In this document: positions 5,615 to 7,482 of the stretch, piece by piece
How the letters are laid out: each line of letters begins with the position of its first letter
How positions within the stretch are numbered: the stretch's first letter is position 1
Assembly: GCA_019090295.1 (NCBI GenBank)
Contig: JAHRWG010000342.1
Span: forward strand, 1-7,482
Direction: 5' to 3'
Length of the DNA stretch: 7,482 nucleotides
Source of the DNA: Cycloclasticus sp.
GTDB lineage: Bacteria > Pseudomonadota > Gammaproteobacteria > Methylococcales > Cycloclasticaceae
Notes under the pieces: model-generated
Seen by the model: only the letters and a program-made list of their open reading frames with translations
Told to the model about the DNA's origin: nothing
Database searches by the model: none
Program-made: the position numbers and the translations under genes

Positions 5615-6117
5615 AATGATCTTAATTTGCTACCTTCCGAAACATTGATTTTAACTTTCTTTGATCTTAAATAGTCGAACAGCTGCTTGAAGTCCTTCAG
5701 CGCAATTTCAAGCTTGTTGTTCATGAAATTTGGATGCGTATTGAAGTCAGCGCCAAAAATATTGATTTCAGTCGCGCCGTGCTTATACGCCAAAACAACA
5801 GCAACGAATGTCGAATTATTGGAATAAGGAACATCTTGTGTTTCTATTCCTTTTATTGATCCGCGCGGACCAGACAAGTTGATCATCTGAACGTTCTTCA
5901 CTTGTCCTTTCCATTCTTCATGATGTGTGTAGAATTTAGAATGTGTTGACTTTGAAATTGATTCGAATCGTTCTGGTGTGAAAGCGCTTATTCTGTCAAC
6001 ACAGACAACAACATCAACTTCATGATGCTTGTGAATATCATTCACACCTATTCTGAAATTATCTGAAGGAACAAAGCTTTGCAAGCTTTCGCCTAATCCT
6101 AGCACATCGACTTTCAT
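5611..6117 (-). CDS. DUF115/sialyltransferase-like Rossmann protein
   Basis: A 168-residue protein. It opens with a strand and Gly-rich loop, VDVLGLGESLQSF (3-15). Next come RIGVNDIHKHHEVDVVVCVDR (22-42) with N26/D27 and D41, then YSNNSTFVAVVLAYKHGATEINIFGADFNTHP (98-129). This order ('G.GpSl' loop, 'gvN' acidic loop, D, a Ser-containing helix start, 'G..eI.l.G.Df') resembles DUF115 (MptE-like) proteins and the GT29/GT42 sialyltransferases, which use a nucleotide-linked donor. I infer a nucleotide-sugar-using transferase, but the protein is short and the family call is tentative. The Gly-rich loop at the extreme N terminus supports the ATG at 6117, and a TAA lies in frame two codons upstream. 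That start overlaps the previous gene by 59 bases. The gene overlaps the membrane-protein start by ATGA. Confidence 0.66.
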   Translation of the reverse strand: MKVDVLGLGESLQSFVPSDNFRIGVNDIHKHHEVDVVVCVDRISAFTPERFESISKSTHSKFYTHHEEWKGQVKNVQMINLSGPRGSIKGIETQDVPYSNNSTFVAVVLAYKHGATEINIFGADFNTHPNFMNNKLEIALKDFKQLFDYLRSKKVKINVSEGSKLRSL

Positions 6118-6358
6118 TGATTAATTTTTTTGGTGTTAACTCTAATAAAGAAACTTCTTTGAAATCTTTATACGAAGGATTGAATTTCACATTCGCAGCA
6201 ATTTGCTTCAGCATGTCATCTTTTGGATCTATGATCAAGATGTTCGAATGAATGTTGTTTCTGATTTCTATGCCTTTTTTTGTATTGTGAAGAAATTGCA
6301 TCTTTCCGTCGGTTTCACTACGAAAAACATATTTATGTTTGATCAATTTCTTTTTCAT
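6059..6358 (-). CDS. basic protein of unknown function, first gene of the - strand trio
   Basis: A 99-residue, Lys-rich protein with no signal peptide or membrane segment and no family I recognise. The middle part (NILIIDPKDDMLKQIAANVKFNP) looks alpha/beta. The last 20 or so residues (ESRCARIRRKLAKLCSF) are Arg/Lys-rich and are encoded where the gene overlaps the following one out of frame by 59 bases, so this tail may be dispensable or a by-product of the overlap. The ATG at 6358 is supported by a TACATTTG promoter core ending four bases upstream, which suggests a leaderless mRNA. Position suggests it is expressed with the DUF115-like and membrane proteins. Confidence 0.6.
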   Translation of the reverse strand: MKKKLIKHKYVFRSETDGKMQFLHNTKKGIEIRNNIHSNILIIDPKDDMLKQIAANVKFNPSYKDFKEVSLLELTPKKLINESRCARIRRKLAKLCSFR

Positions 6359-6362
6359 TTTT

Positions 6363-6370
6363 CAAATGTA
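6363..6370 (-). promoter_or_regulatory. Bacteroidota -7 element (TACATTTG) for the - strand trio
   Basis: Read on the - strand, 6370 to 6363 is TACATTTG, a full match to TAnnTTTG. Four A residues separate it from the ATG at 6358, so transcription should begin at or next to the start codon. A TTTC at 6397-6394, 23 bases upstream, lies at -33 but lacks the final G of the consensus TTTG. Confidence 0.5.
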
Positions 6371-6373
6371 ACA

Positions 6374-6381
6374 TATTTTTG
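6374..6381 (+). promoter_or_regulatory. second TATTTTTG, possible upstream promoter core or -33 region of the protease gene
   Basis: TATTTTTG here repeats the -7 core found at 6407. It could be a separate start giving a leader of about 33 bases, or its TTG (6379-6381) could serve as a -33 box for the downstream core, although the spacing of 25 bases is longer than the usual 17-23. AT-rich DNA makes chance matches likely, so this is weak. Confidence 0.25.
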
Positions 6382-6406
6382 TTAGATTATTCCGAAACTT
6401 ATATTC

Positions 6407-6420
6407 TATTTTTGAACCAT
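6407..6420 (+). promoter_or_regulatory. promoter core (TATTTTTG) directly before the protease ATG
   Basis: TATTTTTG at 6407-6414 is followed by AACC and then the ATG at 6419. With the Bacteroidota -7 element this places the transcription start on or beside the A of ATG, predicting a leaderless mRNA. The stretch 6407-6420 is identical to 1697-1710, where the same core drives a gene with a long leader instead. Confidence 0.55.
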
Positions 6421-7482
6421 GAACAAGATAGCACATATTTACATAATCGGACAAATTGGATCAACAGAAGATTCAGACGGTGTTGAATTGCAAGACATAG
6501 TTCTTCAGATGGAAGCACAAAAAGATGCCGATGTTTATCATGTTCACATCAATTCTGGTGGCGGTGATGTTGAAACTGGAAGATTGATTGCTGAATACCT
6601 TGCAAAACAATCGAAGCCAGTTATGACAATTGCAGAAATTCTTTGCGGATCAATCGCAACTGAAATTCATCTTGCTGTTGCTTTAGAAGACAGAAAGATT
6701 GTTGCTGGAACAAAGTACTTCATACACAATCCGCTGATTCAATCTGTTTCTGGTGATGCAAAAACATTATCAAAAGCAGCTGAATATGTTAAGGTATATG
6801 AAAAGGAAATGCTTGCCATGTATGTGAAAGCGACTGGAACAGATAAAGCTGCTATTGAAGGTTTAATGGCGCAAGAAACATCATTGACTGATGAACAAGC
6901 GAAAACACTTGGATTTGTTTCTGAAATAATTGAAGGAACTGAATTGAAAGCTGTTGCTTTTGTTAAGCCAGAAAAAATTGACAAGTCAAATAAAGAAGAT
7001 AAAAACATTTTAAATAAAATTGAAGCCATGAACAATGACCTTATTAATAAAGTGAAAGCAATAGTTGCTGATGTACTACCGAAAAAAGAAGAAGCAAAAA
7101 AAGTTGAAGCTGGAATGATCGCGACTGATGGTGGCGAATTATCTTATTCATCTGAAGGTGAACTTCCAGAAGTAGGTGAAGTTGTGATGATTGGTGATGA
7201 AGTTGCACCAGCTGGAAACTATAAAGATGACAACGGAACTGTCATTGTTGTTGGTGAAGAAGGAAAAGTTGCTGAAGTGAACGCTGAAGCAGAAGAAGAT
7301 GTTGAAGCAACTGTTGAAAGCTTACAAGCTAAAATTGAAGAAATGGAAGCTGCTGCAATTACTAAGGAAGAAGAAATGCTTGCTTTGTTTAAGAAAGAAA
7401 CTGATGATTTGAAAGCATCAATCGGATCTGATTTTGTGCCGAAAGCAGAAAAGAAGAAATTCGTGAACGCTAAGAAGAAGGA
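6419..7482 (+). CDS. ClpP-like prohead (head maturation) protease with scaffold-like tail, 3' truncated
   Basis: The frame from the ATG at 6419 stays open to the window edge (354 full codons). Residues about 4-171 are a ClpP-type serine protease domain: HIYIIGQIG, then HINSGGGDVETG (43-54, the oxyanion-side Gly loop), then ILCGSIATEIHLA with nucleophile S78, then YFIHNP with catalytic H103, then AQETSLTDEQAKTLGFV (151-167). ClpP has an Asp in the last segment; here E153 is the nearest conserved acid, as in many phage members. Such enzymes cleave scaffold and capsid proteins during head assembly. After the domain come a Lys/Glu-rich helical linker and a Gly-rich beta segment of about 230-285 (GELPEVGEVVMIGDEVAP, NGTVIVVGEEGK). 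A coiled coil of about 290-335 follows (LQAKIEEMEAAA), then a Lys-rich end. This tail looks like a fused scaffold. It is transcribed divergently from the - strand trio. Confidence 0.85.
   Translation, partial: MNKIAHIYIIGQIGSTEDSDGVELQDIVLQMEAQKDADVYHVHINSGGGDVETGRLIAEYLAKQSKPVMTIAEILCGSIATEIHLAVALEDRKIVAGTKYFIHNPLIQSVSGDAKTLSKAAEYVKVYEKEMLAMYVKATGTDKAAIEGLMAQETSLTDEQAKTLGFVSEIIEGTELKAVAFVKPEKIDKSNKEDKNILNKIEAMNNDLINKVKAIVADVLPKKEEAKKVEAGMIATDGGELSYSSEGELPEVGEVVMIGDEVAPAGNYKDDNGTVIVVGEEGKVAEVNAEAEEDVEATVESLQAKIEEMEAAAITKEEEMLALFKKETDDLKASIGSDFVPKAEKKKFVNAKKK

Noticed and set aside
6125..6131. A-AAA-AAA slippery heptamer on the - strand near the junction of the 99- and 168-residue genes
   Set aside because: It is in the right phase for -1 slippage, but the -1 frame meets TGA after three codons and the downstream gene is in the other frame with its own ATG, so no fusion product results.
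6203..6385. + strand ORF of 60 codons antisense to the basic protein gene
   Set aside because: It is Phe/Cys-rich, overlaps the divergent promoters, and is a mirror of the - strand gene whose start has its own promoter core.
6739..7035. - strand ORF of 98 codons inside the protease gene
   Set aside because: The + strand frame encodes a recognisable ClpP-like domain here; the antisense frame is Ser/Phe-rich with no motif.

Overview
The window reads as part of a tailed bacteriophage or prophage that infects a Bacteroidota host, most likely a flavobacterium. The host call rests on AT-rich DNA, the absence of Shine-Dalgarno sequences before most genes, and promoter cores of the TAnnTTTG type (the Bacteroidota -7 element) in both intergenic regions. 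The phage call rests on the 3' end of a probable tail tape measure gene at the left edge and a ClpP-like prohead protease, apparently fused to a scaffold-like tail, running off the right edge. All three stop codons are used normally, and there are no tRNAs, CRISPR arrays or insertion sequences.

Left block (1-782): C-terminal part of the putative tape measure protein. It is followed by an 88-residue protein of unknown role with a possible C-terminal helix-turn-helix (784-1050).

Central block (1047-5369, + strand): a compact cassette of glycan-modifying enzymes in two segments. The first is one GT-A type glycosyltransferase, joined to the upstream genes by an ATGA stop/start overlap. A 125-base gap follows, carrying a TATTTTTG promoter core and a leader with a 9-bp inverted repeat. 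The second segment is a SEC-C zinc-motif protein, a left-handed beta-helix acyltransferase with an added zinc ribbon, a SAM-dependent methyltransferase, a GT2-like glycosyltransferase, a short LpxA-like acyltransferase and a third glycosyltransferase. Neighbours overlap by 4 or 13 bases or are 2 bases apart, which points to co-transcription and translational coupling. No gene for making a nucleotide sugar or lipid carrier is visible, so the enzymes probably act on host-supplied precursors. The target could be the host surface polysaccharide (lysogenic conversion or receptor masking) or a virion protein; the sequence does not decide.

Right block: three - strand genes (6358 down to 5351) run towards the cassette and overlap its last gene tail to tail by 19 bases. 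They encode an unknown basic protein, a DUF115/sialyltransferase-like protein and a small two-helix membrane protein. They share a 60-base divergent promoter region with the + strand protease gene. On both strands the -7 element ends exactly four bases before the ATG, which predicts leaderless or nearly leaderless mRNAs. The tape measure gene lies before the protease, so this is not the common terminase-portal-protease-capsid-tail order; the structural genes are either circularly permuted or split by the inserted cassettes.
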